A stretch of DNA of 64,000 nt, taken from positions 1 to 64,000 of the forward strand of contig NZ_JAFFQR010000087.1 of assembly GCF_020736845.1 (NCBI RefSeq), written 5' to 3'. Positions within the stretch are counted from its first letter, which is position 1; the number at the start of each line of letters is the position of its first letter. This DNA comes from Paenibacillus farraposensis (GTDB lineage: Bacteria > Bacillota > Bacilli > Paenibacillales > Paenibacillaceae). Below are positions 8,310-16,247 of this stretch, piece after piece. The notes beneath the pieces are model-generated. The model was not told where the DNA came from. It made no database searches and saw only the letters and a program-made list of their open reading frames with translations. The translations under genes were made by a program, and so were the position numbers.

Positions 8310-8584
8310 TGTATGAAGAAAATATAGTTCTAGACTGGAATTGTTGATTCTACAAGGTTTTGGAGCTGAGGAATCGTCAGCCTTTGAGAAATAAGTTTTA
8401 GACTGAATATCCAGGAGAAGGGGTCCGTACCGCAAACCGACACTGTTCGGAGAAAATAAAGTAGTAGACTGAGTATTGACTGGTGATCGCCCTGCAGTTG
8501 ATGGCCGCTGGGCCTACGGATCACTGGGCCAATCCGCATCCGGAAAGGCATTCGTCAGTCTACAACTTTATTTTCCGAGTCTAA
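8310..8584. mobile_element. Mini Tn7-like element: left end plus partial right end
   Basis: TGTATGAA at 8310 begins a left end with three like-oriented sites (8318-8337, 8386-8405, 8452-8471). Only ~85 bases later an inverted site lies at 8556-8575, followed by a partial site to 8584; read on the minus strand these match sites 2-3 of the right end at 36886 (TTAGACTCGGAAAATAAAG). The pair makes a ~275-bp internally deleted element, or alternatively the right end belongs to the element whose left end is at 4281. The outermost right terminus (ACA) is lost. 8585-8707 shows no gene. Confidence 0.6.
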
Positions 8585-8707
8585 TGTAGTGTAGTGCTTA
8601 GAAAAATTTATTTGAGCCCACCACCGTATTTGGATGCTGCTTAATTTCCAATTTACAGGGAAATGGGCTAACTATGTTTTATTAAAGGCAGTGTAAGGTA
8701 CTGTCGC

Positions 8708-8960
8708 TTATAAGACATCATCATCAGCTAACTCATCTGCCTTGCGTTCGTAATCTTCTAAATTAGCAGGAATCTTTAATCTTACTTTATCGCCATCAAG
8801 TACTACTCCCATTTTGCTCGCATGTTTGAACGGATCATACGGTTCATTGTTTTTAAGGCATGAGTATAAAACTTGGGCAATCTTACCGCAAACATGACCA
8901 ATTGCTTTTCTCTTCGCCATTCCTCGATCAACTAATCGCTTATAGTAAACACGAAAACGG
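8708..8960 (-). pseudogene. C-terminal fragment of an IS110-type transposase
   Basis: The minus-strand frame reads YYKRLVDRGMAKRKAIGHVC, then GKIAQVLYSCLKNNEPYDP, to a stop at 8708. This resembles the C-terminal end of IS110/IS116-family (DEDD) transposases, where a K.A...KLA..I...L...YDP stretch is common. No start codon or ribosome binding site supports an independent gene, and similarity ends at 8960, exactly where a 65-bp duplicated segment begins. Confidence 0.55.
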
Positions 8961-9024
8961 TTTTTAATTTAGTGAATTACAAATTATTGGAGGTTAGTTA
9001 GGTATGAAAAAAATCTTTCTTTCA
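8960..9024 (+). repeat. 65-bp direct repeat, copy 1 (5' end of a stalk-protein gene)
   Basis: Spans the leader, the GGAGGTTAG ribosome binding site and the first seven codons of the gene at 9004. An identical-looking 65-bp copy lies at 11276-11340 without the gene body, so the 5' end was duplicated or a third gene copy was lost. Confidence 0.8.
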
Positions 9025-9888
9025 TCTATGCTTACTTTAAGCATGCTCTTAACGTTTGCTATCCCGCTTTCTGCTGCACCGTCGATTCAATTGGTCATAA
9101 ATAGTGAGGTGGTACATTCAGATGCCCCCCCTGTTTCTGTAGCAGGGAGAACTATGGTTTCTTTAGCTTCCTTAAAGCCGCTAAAGCTTAATCTAGTCTG
9201 GAACGCGGACAAGAAGACGGTGACTGTCAATGCTCCTGGGGTAAAAGAAAAGCTTATACTTACGATCGGCAAAAAAGAAGCTTCTTATGGAGAAAAAACA
9301 CTTACTTTGGATGTGCCTGCTCAATTGAACAAGAATCGCGTAGTTGTGCCATTGCGCTTCATCAGCGAAGCCTTTAAAGCAGAGGTGGAGTGGAAAGCGG
9401 ACAAAAATACTGTCATTATCCGGAGTGCTGATCAAGTAGAAACATATAAGAAGCTGTATCAAGGTACGGATTTGGTGGCGGCACGCAAAATCGCTGTAAA
9501 TCTTCCTTCTAAGGATGAAAATACGCTTAATAATACCGAGGAGGGTGTTTATTATCAGTATATCTTTCCTGAAGGAGAAGCATTGAGATATTATTATGTT
9601 GTTGGGAATTTATATACTTACTATGAAATTAAGGATGATGTTAAACATTTAGTTTGGGAAGGTGTAGAAGAAGATGATCCGAGGCAGAAAATGAAAGAAA
9701 AAGGAAAGCGTCCATCGGAAGACAACACACAATATTATTTTTTAAAAGAACGTGTGGACAATAGTGTCACATATGGTAAAGTAGGGGCCAAAAAACCAGT
9801 AACACAAGCTTTACCCGGTAATGCTTCGGTATTAGCGGATATTATTTTACCTATTTCCGGTGAAGTAAGGAAAGACCAAATTAAATAG
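9004..9888 (+). CDS. Secreted stalk-domain (copper amine oxidase N-terminal-like) protein
   Basis: A 294-residue protein with a signal peptide (KK, hydrophobic core, SAAP cleavage region near residue 25). Residues ~30-140 form the Cu_amine_oxidN1/stalk domain (INSEVV.SDAPPVSVAGRTMV, RVVVPLRFISEAF, VEWKADKNTVII), a small beta-rich module common on Paenibacillus secreted and surface proteins; it does not itself imply copper or amine oxidase activity. The C-terminal half, with YYQYIFPEGEALRYYYVVGN, is shared with the next gene and unrecognised. ATG follows GGAGG; a hairpin terminator follows. Probably an extracytoplasmic structural or binding protein. Confidence 0.75.
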   Translation: MKKIFLSSMLTLSMLLTFAIPLSAAPSIQLVINSEVVHSDAPPVSVAGRTMVSLASLKPLKLNLVWNADKKTVTVNAPGVKEKLILTIGKKEASYGEKTLTLDVPAQLNKNRVVVPLRFISEAFKAEVEWKADKNTVIIRSADQVETYKKLYQGTDLVAARKIAVNLPSKDENTLNNTEEGVYYQYIFPEGEALRYYYVVGNLYTYYEIKDDVKHLVWEGVEEDDPRQKMKEKGKRPSEDNTQYYFLKERVDNSVTYGKVGAKKPVTQALPGNASVLADIILPISGEVRKDQIK

Positions 9889-9905
9889 ATTATTCACTTC
9901 AATTT

Positions 9906-9937
9906 GGACGTCCTGAGCAATAAGGGACGTCCTTTTT
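9906..9937 (+). terminator. Rho-independent terminator
   Basis: GGACGTCC (9906-9913) and GGACGTCC (9925-9932) form a stem, followed by TTTTT. The same design ends the paralogue at 11228. Confidence 0.8.
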
Positions 9938-10317
9938 ATGTTTTAAGTTTTCTATTCCAGTAGGTTGAAGAACAACAGGACAGAAGCGGGGAAACAGGCT
10001 CATGCTACTGGTCTAAGACGGCAAGAACGGCCACCTAAGATCGCACCGCTGGATTACTACTCACGTGGATAACTAGAGCACCTACGCCGGGCGAGAGCGA
10101 CCTGGCCAAGGCGCTCTACGTTCTTGGCGCTCGGCTTAACGCAACCCACGGAGCGAAGGGTCTTGAAAGGGGATTAGGGAAGGAAAAAAACACCGGGAAC
10201 ACTCCATTTCGCTCATCATCTCAAAACATATGAATTACTTTGGTATGGATTGGAAACTTTCGAATTATTTCATACGTCTTATGTAAGGGTACTCATCGAA
10301 AAAGGAGGTAATTTATC
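9938..10317. repeat. Non-coding module, copy A
   Basis: 9981-10160 is a diverged copy of 12787-12980. Shared blocks include GGCTCATGCTACTGG, GCACCGCTGG, CTACGCCGGG, GGCCAAGGCGCTCTACGTTC and CCCACGGAGCG. Here the central hairpin present in copy B is degraded. No gene is seen; the last ~100 bases must hold the promoter of the stalk gene at 10318. Confidence 0.65.
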
Positions 10318-11202
10318 TTGAAAAAGGTTATTGTGTTTGTGTTTTTCTTCGTGCTTATGTTTCAATCCTGGGCGATTGCTGATGCTGCCAATCCTATATC
10401 CGTTAACGCGGTGAATGTGAATGGAAAGTTTATAGCAACTGATGTTTCACCTATTATTAAGGACGGGCGTGTTTTGGTCCCTATACGCACGCTTGCTTCA
10501 CTTGGGGTAACCTATCAATGGGATAGTAAAAGTCAGTCTGCTCTCAACACAAAAGGCAAAGATCAAATTAAGCTGACGGCCAACAAAAAAGAGGCATTTA
10601 AAAATAACCAAGCAGTTCAGGTAGACGTTCCTGTCCAAACTCAAGGAAGGATATTGGTACCCATCCGTTTTGTTTCGGAGAACTTTGGCTACAAGGCAAA
10701 CTATGAGAAGGTCCGGTCTATTTTATTTATTCAAGACGGAAATTATAGGGTAGACCAAGAGAGCTTACAGGCAGAAGATTTACAAGCAGCCCGTCAGGCT
10801 GCTATATCGTTGCCGATTCAATTCTCCTTCAAATCGCTTTCTTCTTTAGAAAGACCGGGGGCTAATAAAGACTATGGTTATGTCTTCCCGAGAGGGGATG
10901 CGTCCAGATACATGTATTCAAACAATGTTGGACACACAGTAGTTGAAATTAAAAATGGAGTGGCCAAAGCAGTTTGGCAATTTACGGAAGGAAATGGTCT
11001 GGCTGATATTGTATCCAGTGCTGGTCAGAAACCAAGTTATAATTACGTCGAATGGGTAACTGATATTATGATGTTTAATGATGAGAATGGGAATATCAAA
11101 GCTGTATACAAAGATGAGAAAGGTCAACAAAAGGATCTCACTGCAAAGGCGAAATCCTATATAGATATTATCCAACCTATTCCTAATGAGACGAGAAAAT
11201 AA
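10318..11202 (+). CDS. Secreted stalk-domain protein, paralogue of the gene at 9004
   Basis: 294 residues from TTG 10318 behind AAAGGAGG. A signal peptide (to about ADAAN, residue 24) is followed by a stalk domain (VNGKFIATDVSPIIKDGRVL, RILVPIRFVSENFGY). The C-terminal half has DYGYVFPRGDASRYMY and PIPNETRK near the end, matching the paralogue's FPEGEALRYYY and PISGEVRK, so the two are tandem duplicates. Function unknown; likely cell-surface. It has its own terminator. Confidence 0.75.
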   Translation: MKKVIVFVFFFVLMFQSWAIADAANPISVNAVNVNGKFIATDVSPIIKDGRVLVPIRTLASLGVTYQWDSKSQSALNTKGKDQIKLTANKKEAFKNNQAVQVDVPVQTQGRILVPIRFVSENFGYKANYEKVRSILFIQDGNYRVDQESLQAEDLQAARQAAISLPIQFSFKSLSSLERPGANKDYGYVFPRGDASRYMYSNNVGHTVVEIKNGVAKAVWQFTEGNGLADIVSSAGQKPSYNYVEWVTDIMMFNDENGNIKAVYKDEKGQQKDLTAKAKSYIDIIQPIPNETRK

Positions 11203-11227
11203 TAGCTAATACTGAATCCATTTATTA

Positions 11228-11262
11228 AAGGACGTCCTGGGCAGCAGGGACGTCCCTTTATT
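11228..11262 (+). terminator. Rho-independent terminator
   Basis: GGACGTCC (11230-11237) pairs with GGACGTCC (11248-11255), followed by a T-rich tract. Near-identical to the terminator at 9906. Confidence 0.75.
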
Positions 11263-11275
11263 TTGATAGACAACA

Positions 11276-11340
11276 GTTTTTAATTTAGTGAATTACAAAT
11301 TATTGGAGGTTAGTTAGGTATGAAAAAAATCTTTCTTTCA
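11276..11340 (+). repeat. 65-bp direct repeat, copy 2 (orphan 5' end of a stalk-protein gene)
   Basis: Repeats 8960-9024, including GGAGGTTAG and ATGAAAAAAATC, but continues into unrelated sequence after seven codons. A gene start without its gene. Confidence 0.8.
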
Positions 11341-11457
11341 GAGTTGATGAAAATCTATCGCTCTCGGGGTAACAAAATTTTCACATGGCTGTAATGTACA
11401 TTTATTCCAAAAACATGTAAGATGATTATGTAAAAAAAAAGAGAGGATGGAAGATGA

Positions 11458-12300
11458 ATGAAATTTCTAAGTTTTAATGGTAAAATAAAAAAGACAATGT
11501 TATTGGTTCCTTTGCTTGCAATGTCAGTATTTCCTGGTCTTACGGGCGCAGAAAGCGTTTCGAATCAGGAATTAGCTAAGCAGGCTATAAAAAACTATGT
11601 GGAAGCAGGAAAATCTGGAGATGGTTTGGAAGCTTCAAAATGGGTGATAGATACCAGATTTAACAACAAAGAGGAACAAGCTAAAGTATACAACGAATCA
11701 TTAAAAGATAGCCCATTCTCCGATGTTAGTATTACAGATGTGGCTTCTGCCTCTGATGGTACTTATAAAGCCACTGTTGAACTAACCAGGAAAGATGACG
11801 GTTCAATCAATACAGTCACATATCCAATTATTAAAAAGGACGACAGCTGGAAAATTCTGATAGATGGACAACAAGAGACAAAAAGTAAAAAGGTTGAAAA
11901 ATTATTGCAATCTCAGAAAGAGAATAGCACTTCGTTGGTCAAACCTATGTCTACTGAACTCGCAAGATATGGTGTAGGCGGTAAGGAATGGGTCTCTGCG
12001 GGGGATCACACATACAGTAGTCAGTTTAATATGAACAAGGACAGAATAGGTATTACAGGTTGGCAGCAGATTCCTGGAAGCACATCAAAATGTGCTGTGC
12101 GTTATAGTGTTGTAAGCAAAGGTTTTTTTAGTGATGAACCTTACGGGCAGGCATTCCATACAGGTTTCAATTATTGGGATGGAGATGCTTTCTATGAATC
12201 TATATACACAGGCCGCACACTTTCCGGTGTATTTCTAAAAGCTACAAATGAGGAAATTGGTAATTCCGTGAAGGTAAGAGGACATGTTTACCACAATTAA
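11458..12300 (+). CDS. Secreted protein of unknown function
   Basis: 280 residues with a signal peptide (KKTMLLVPLLAMSVFPGLTG, cleavage near residue 32). Residues ~35-130 look like a small alpha+beta NTF2/DUF4878-like module (ELAKQAIKNYVEAGKSGDGL, then VTYPIIKKDDSWKILIDG), often seen in exported Bacillota proteins. The C-terminal ~110 residues, rich in Trp, Tyr and Gly, are not recognised. ATG 11458 is preceded by an AGAGAGGATGG tract. No membrane segment besides the signal. Binding or antimicrobial roles cannot be told apart. Confidence 0.6.
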   Translation: MKFLSFNGKIKKTMLLVPLLAMSVFPGLTGAESVSNQELAKQAIKNYVEAGKSGDGLEASKWVIDTRFNNKEEQAKVYNESLKDSPFSDVSITDVASASDGTYKATVELTRKDDGSINTVTYPIIKKDDSWKILIDGQQETKSKKVEKLLQSQKENSTSLVKPMSTELARYGVGGKEWVSAGDHTYSSQFNMNKDRIGITGWQQIPGSTSKCAVRYSVVSKGFFSDEPYGQAFHTGFNYWDGDAFYESIYTGRTLSGVFLKATNEEIGNSVKVRGHVYHN

Positions 12301-12374
12301 GATTAGGATGCAAGGAGATCTGGAGCTTTGCTCTTCAGGTCTTCTTGCTACTTTGTTTTCTATGGAGGTTGAAA

Positions 12375-12659
12375 ATGGTTTTGCTAAAAGATAGTTCTAC
12401 CAAAGAAGCAATTCGAGAGCAATATGAACAAATTTGGAGTGAACTTTTAAATAAAGATGAGGAAAAAGCAGAACATGTTTTAAAGAAATTGGAATATGAG
12501 TTGTTGCCTACCCGTCAGAAAATCCTAAGACGATGGGGGAAAATTCTATCTCCATTAAAAAAACGTTTTATCTGGATTATCCTTTTTAGTGTGATTGGGT
12601 TCTTCCTTTTAGCTTACGTATTATTTATCTACGTATCATTGTGGGTTGAAGATTATTAA
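12375..12659 (+). CDS. Small single-pass membrane protein
   Basis: About 94 residues. ATG 12375 is chosen because GGAGG sits 7 bases upstream; the in-frame upstream TTG at 12345 has no such site. A charged helical N-terminus (residues ~5-50) precedes one strong transmembrane segment (RFIWIILFSVIGFFLLAYVL). It lies 74 bases after the secreted protein, perhaps in the same transcript, and is followed by a terminator. Not recognised. Confidence 0.6.
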   Translation: MVLLKDSSTKEAIREQYEQIWSELLNKDEEKAEHVLKKLEYELLPTRQKILRRWGKILSPLKKRFIWIILFSVIGFFLLAYVLFIYVSLWVEDY

Positions 12660-12695
12660 AGACGTTTCTGGGAAACCGGAAGCGTCTTTTTTTTA
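12657..12695 (+). terminator. Rho-independent terminator
   Basis: AAGACG pairs with CGTCTT across a ~22-base loop that can form its own stem, followed by a long T run. Confidence 0.7.
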
Positions 12696-12786
12696 TGAGC
12701 CGGTTGAAACCTAAAGGCTGGTTATAACCAGCCTGGGTACCTGTAGCAAGCAGGCTGGCTTCCCAATCGGTGAGCAGAAAAGTTGG

Positions 12787-12980
12787 CAGGGAAAGAGCGG
12801 GAAGCTGGCTCATGCTACTGGCTCTAAGGCGGGCGCTCTTGCCGCCTTAGAGCCAGTACGCACCGCTGGGCCGCTACTCACGCCGATAACTATAGCGCCT
12901 ACGCCGGGTGAGAGCGTCCCGGCCAAGGCGCTCTACGTTCCTGTCGTTCGTTTCACGCAGCCCACGGAGCGCAAGAGCTG
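12787..12980. repeat. Non-coding module, copy B, with a strong hairpin
   Basis: Diverged repeat of 9981-10160. It contains a 14-bp perfect stem, TGGCTCTAAGGCGG (12819-12832) against CCGCCTTAGAGCCA (12842-12855). It precedes genes typical of integrative elements and plasmids (13228-14382), so it may be a control or transfer-associated region of that element. No ORF in it has support. Confidence 0.55.
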
Positions 12981-13093
12981 TAGGCCAAATCAAAGATGGC
13001 AGGCACACATCATGAGCCGCTACGCTGGCGCTGCGCTTTATCATCGTGCTTATCGATTAAAACCGTTTTGAAAGTAGACCAGGGAAGATGGAG

Positions 13094-13120
13094 AGAACCG
13101 GCGAATGCCGGTTCTTTTTG
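13094..13120 (+). terminator. Rho-independent terminator
   Basis: AGAACCGGC, a GAAT loop, GCCGGTTCT, then a T run. It lies ~110 bases upstream of the mobile-element genes. Confidence 0.8.
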
Positions 13121-13227
13121 ATGGAAAGCATTTTTTTCCCTTTTGGGGAAGCCAGCCATGCGGCAGGCAACGTCCAAAAAATGCTCTTTTGACAACCAAA
13201 ATCCAAGACAGAAAGGAAGAAATACAC

Positions 13228-13506
13228 ATGCCGAACATGCTTAGAAAGTTCTCTTTAGGTCGGGTAGTGGGAACGCCGGGATGTTTGCAAGCCGTTTCGG
13301 ATGATGAAATTTTGTTAGCTCTACGCTGGCATATTTCAGGGAACTGGGGCGAGATATCGGAAGAGGACAAGGAAAGCAACGAGCAGGCTTTAAAAGATGG
13401 TGGGCGGCTGCTATCGGCCTACAGAGCAGCGAGCGGGGTCCGGTTCTGGATTATTACAGAAGCAGATCGCAGCGTCACCACGCTGTTACTGCCAGAAGAA
13501 TATTAA
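13228..13506 (+). CDS. Small conserved mobile-element (plasmid-related) protein
   Basis: 92 residues from ATG 13228, which has GAAAGGAAG upstream; the longer open frame from 13105 lacks a ribosome binding site. Features are GRVVGTPGCLQAVSDDEIL, ALRWHISGNWGEISEEDKE, GGRLLSAYRAASGVRFWIIT and EADRSVTTLLLPEEY. This matches a widely spread small protein family of Bacillota plasmids and integrative elements, recognisable by the H..GDWG..EEDK and TEADRS.TT.LLPEEY signatures. Biochemical role unknown. It leads a short series ending in a broken ardC. Confidence 0.7.
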   Translation: MPNMLRKFSLGRVVGTPGCLQAVSDDEILLALRWHISGNWGEISEEDKESNEQALKDGGRLLSAYRAASGVRFWIITEADRSVTTLLLPEEY

Positions 13507-13518
13507 GGGGGAGCAATC

Positions 13519-13794
13519 ATGAAGGATGAAGATTTTACAACGGTTTTCAGATATGTGCGTGAGGTCGAGACCGAGGATTATTGGCCATTTTTAGAATGGT
13601 TGGTCCTTGCGCGGATTCAGCGCTGTGAATCAAATATATGCAGTTTGGAAATGCAGCAGGCAGCGGGTGACCAAGAAGAAAATTTGGACGAGCTTCTTAT
13701 TGATTGCCGAGCAGAGTTAGCAGCATTTCAAGACTTAAAAACATTTGTAGATCAAAACAAAAATGGAAAAGGCCCCAATCGCGGTAACGATTGA
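13519..13794 (+). CDS. Hypothetical mobile-element protein
   Basis: 91 acidic, predicted helical residues starting 12 bases after the previous gene, behind AAGGGGGAGC. No recognised domain. It has two Cys near the middle (QRCESNICS) and a C-terminal coiled-coil-like part. Position in the element and tight spacing suggest co-transcription. The DNA overlapping its end shows no gene on the other strand. Confidence 0.5.
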   Translation: MKDEDFTTVFRYVREVETEDYWPFLEWLVLARIQRCESNICSLEMQQAAGDQEENLDELLIDCRAELAAFQDLKTFVDQNKNGKGPNRGND

Positions 13795-13886
13795 AGCCTG
13801 ATACAAACCTCGCTGAAAGGTTGGTAGGGACGGATGCTATCCGTTCCCACCTCCTATCATAACACGGGAAAAAATGGGAGAGCAAT

Positions 13887-14382
13887 ATGAAAAATGATGT
13901 ATACGAGCTTGTAACTAAACGCATTTTGGATATGCTGGCGGCAGGTGTTGCCCCGTGGCGGCAACCGTGGGTTGTCGGCGGCGCGGTCAACTGGAAAACA
14001 CAAAAACCCTATCGCGGCATTAACACGATGCTGCTGGATTCTGGCGAATACGCCACGTTCAAACAAATAAAAGAATCAGGCGGCAGGGTCAAGCGGGGAG
14101 AGAAGGCGCAAACTGTGGTGTTTTGGAAGTGGCTGGAGCTGAAGGACAAAGACAGCACACGAACCCAAAAAAATACCGTATTTGCGTAAATCTGCGGTGT
14201 TCAATATTCAAACGCAATGCGAAGGACTACAAAGCAAACGGCAGGAACTAACGTTCCAGCATGACCCGATTGCCGCTGCTGAAGCGATCATAAACGGTTA
14301 TGTAGGTGGACCGCCTACGAGTTTTATGTCAGGCCGAGCGTTCTACAGACCGAGAACGGACACGATCGCCGAGTTGTATTAA
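13887..14382 (+). pseudogene. ardC: Broken antirestriction/ArdC-like N-terminal domain
   Basis: The first frame (13887-14189) has DVYELVTKRILDMLAAGVAP, WRQPWVVGG.VNW, Y.GIN and E.ATFKQIKE.GG.V..GEKA, the ArdC ssDNA-binding N-terminal domain (PF08401 type). At a seven-A run near 14167-14173 the frame shifts, and the continuation IPYLRKSAVFNIQTQCEGL is in the next frame up to 14382. The C-terminal metalloprotease domain is missing, replaced by unrelated sequence. ArdC proteins protect incoming plasmid DNA; this copy is dead. Confidence 0.75.
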
Positions 14383-14704
14383 AGCCCACCTCAGGGACGC
14401 GTAAGCAATTTTTTTAAGTTACCCTGTTACCCGTTTTCATTGCTACTTAACATATATTTACCACTTTCTTCAATGACGCTCTAGGGAAACCTAGAGTGTT
14501 TTTTGTATTCCATCATAAAAGACGGATAAAGAATGAGGATTAAAGAGACCGATTCTCGAGGGATACGTGGAATTTATGCTTTATAAAACAATAAGGCTAT
14601 TATTTACTTTTTCACTTTTTTACATTTTTACATCTTGTACGAAATAAGTCCCAAGTGTAAAATTCCCTTATAGTTCATTATGCTTATTTAGTAGGAGGAG
14701 AATC
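14383..14704. other. Intergenic region with terminator
   Basis: No gene. A terminator lies at 14476-14504 (CTCTAGG, GAAA loop, CCTAGAG, T run). The rest is A+T-rich and must contain the promoter of the nuclease gene at 14705. Confidence 0.65.
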
Positions 14705-15319
14705 ATGGCTAGAAGGAAAAGTAAATCGAAACAGGAAGAAGAGTTATTCCAAGGGCTGGCTGGTATGGTCATGCTGGGAGGTATTGCAGGTACATACTCG
14801 TTAACTAAATCCTGGGGTGCTTCAATGGTGGTTGGAGTGCTCGGAGTGGTTGGTGTTGTTCTATTAATGATCAGCATTCAGCGTAAGCGAACTGAGCGCC
14901 TAAAGAGATCCGGTATTACACAGATTGACAAAATGGATGGCGTGCAGTTTGAACATTATCTGGGCCACCTGTTCCGATTTCAAGGTTACAAGGCTGAAGT
15001 AACACAGGCAACTGGTGACTTCGGTGCTGATTTAATTCTTTCAAAGGAAGGCAAACGAATAGTTGTACAAGCGAAGCGTTACAGCAAGAATGTAGGCTTA
15101 AAAGCGGTTCAGGAAGTACAGAGCGCCCGTGCACATTATAGAGCAAATAGTGCATGGGTGGTCACCAATAGCAACTTTACACAGCAGGCCTATGAGTTAG
15201 CTAAGTCAAATGGTGTCAGACTAATTAACCGTGATGAATTGATTGAGATGTTGCTACAGATGAAAGGAAAATTGTCTGCATCCAAGAAAGCCAATGATAA
15301 TGTAAAGACAAGTGCATAA
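14705..15319 (+). CDS. Membrane-anchored Mrr-type restriction endonuclease
   Basis: 204 residues from ATG 14705 behind TAGGAGGAG. Two hydrophobic segments (~18-34 and ~39-57) anchor it. Residues ~75-195 are an Mrr_cat/PD-(D/E)XK domain: E83, D109 (GDFGADLIL) and Q122-A-K124 (VVQAKRYS) form the catalytic set, followed by ARAHYRANSAWVVTNSNFTQ. Such proteins cut modified or foreign DNA; membrane-tethered versions are common in Bacillota and some act in defence. It stands alone on the plus strand at the start of a defence-like region. Active-site residues look intact. Confidence 0.75.
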   Translation: MARRKSKSKQEEELFQGLAGMVMLGGIAGTYSLTKSWGASMVVGVLGVVGVVLLMISIQRKRTERLKRSGITQIDKMDGVQFEHYLGHLFRFQGYKAEVTQATGDFGADLILSKEGKRIVVQAKRYSKNVGLKAVQEVQSARAHYRANSAWVVTNSNFTQQAYELAKSNGVRLINRDELIEMLLQMKGKLSASKKANDNVKTSA

Positions 15320-15782
15320 TTCGTTTATTAGTCTCACTCATTTTCAAATAGAAAACTGTATCTCGCAAGTACTCATTAGAATCCTTTAGGTTTACCATTA
15401 ATGCTGATGAAGCACGTCAGTTCGTGCAGTGTTCCATTAAATGTGATAATACTCAACGATGTTCCGTTAAGCCCTGGCTTCCGTGATCTACTAGAGGCAA
15501 AAATCGAGGCATTTGAGCTATATTGATGCACTTTGGCTAATGCCGCAGAGATAACTGGTTAGAACGATTTTTTCGTTAGAGTGGTTTTGTCAGTCGAAAC
15601 CTCCTGGTTGTGATCGAGTCTTAAACTTAGCCACATAGGGGACTTATTTATCTTTTATTAGAATGGAACAAGCAATCAGCTAATCAATATACACTGGAAG
15701 GGCAAAGAATCTGCCTAGTGTTAAAGCAATTTTGTGAAAATGATATAGAAAACAATTATACTTCGAAAAGGATTGGTTAAAT
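15320..15782. other. Intergenic region with a coding remnant before the STAND gene
   Basis: 15400-15480 has a repeated TGTTCC.TTAA motif, possibly an insertion-sequence scar. From about 15628 to TAA 15778-15780 a frame reads GLIYLLLEWNKQSANQYTLE and then KQFCENDIENNYTS. It looks protein-like but lacks a start, so it may be the C-terminal tail of a lost gene that partnered the STAND gene. Confidence 0.35.
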
Positions 15783-16247
15783 TTGAAAAATAATGATGAG
15801 GAGATCCAACATTCCTGGTGTCGCTTCTGGTATTTACGTGGAGACAACGAGGTAAGATCTATGTGGGAAGGGATGCATATACCTTCCAGACCGGATGATA
15901 GAACAAATCTATTCGAGCTAGATCAGCTTTCTACAATACCCTGTTTAATCCTATTAGGAGATGCCGGATTGGGAAAATCCACAATTATTGATGAATACCA
16001 AAGAAAAAAAATATTGAAAAATAAATTATATCTTAATTTGCGGTATGTATCTACGAAGGGAGAATTAAAGGAACAAATCTTCCAGCATCCGATTTATCAA
16101 TCTTGGTACAACAGCAAAGATAGCATGAATCATCTTTATTTGTTTCTGGATAGTTTAGATGAAGGCATGCTGCAGTTAGGCTATTTGACGGAATTATTAT
16201 TAGAATATTTACAAGACGTGATACATCAAGGCTGTTTTTGCGGGTAA
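15783..16247 (+). CDS. STAND/NACHT-like NTPase, N-terminal part (frameshifted)
   Basis: 154 codons from TTG 15783 behind AAAAGGATTGG. It has a short N-terminal region, a Walker A at residues 59-67 (GDAGLGKST) and a Walker B at ~119-127 (YLFLDSLDE), the double-acidic form of NACHT/STAND ATPases. The frame closes just after VIHQGCF. Reading continues naturally as LRVTCRPGLFPDSF in the -1 frame, at CTGTTTTTGCGGG, so one T has been lost from the run or a -1 slip occurs there. It belongs with the next entry as one gene of about 1,350 residues. STAND proteins sense phage proteins or other triggers, oligomerise with ATP and fire an effector domain. Confidence 0.65.
   Translation: MKNNDEEIQHSWCRFWYLRGDNEVRSMWEGMHIPSRPDDRTNLFELDQLSTIPCLILLGDAGLGKSTIIDEYQRKKILKNKLYLNLRYVSTKGELKEQIFQHPIYQSWYNSKDSMNHLYLFLDSLDEGMLQLGYLTELLLEYLQDVIHQGCFCG

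Noticed and set aside
9004..11202. Copper amine oxidase activity for the stalk-domain proteins
   Set aside because: Only the small N-terminal stalk module is present; the catalytic domain of amine oxidases is absent.
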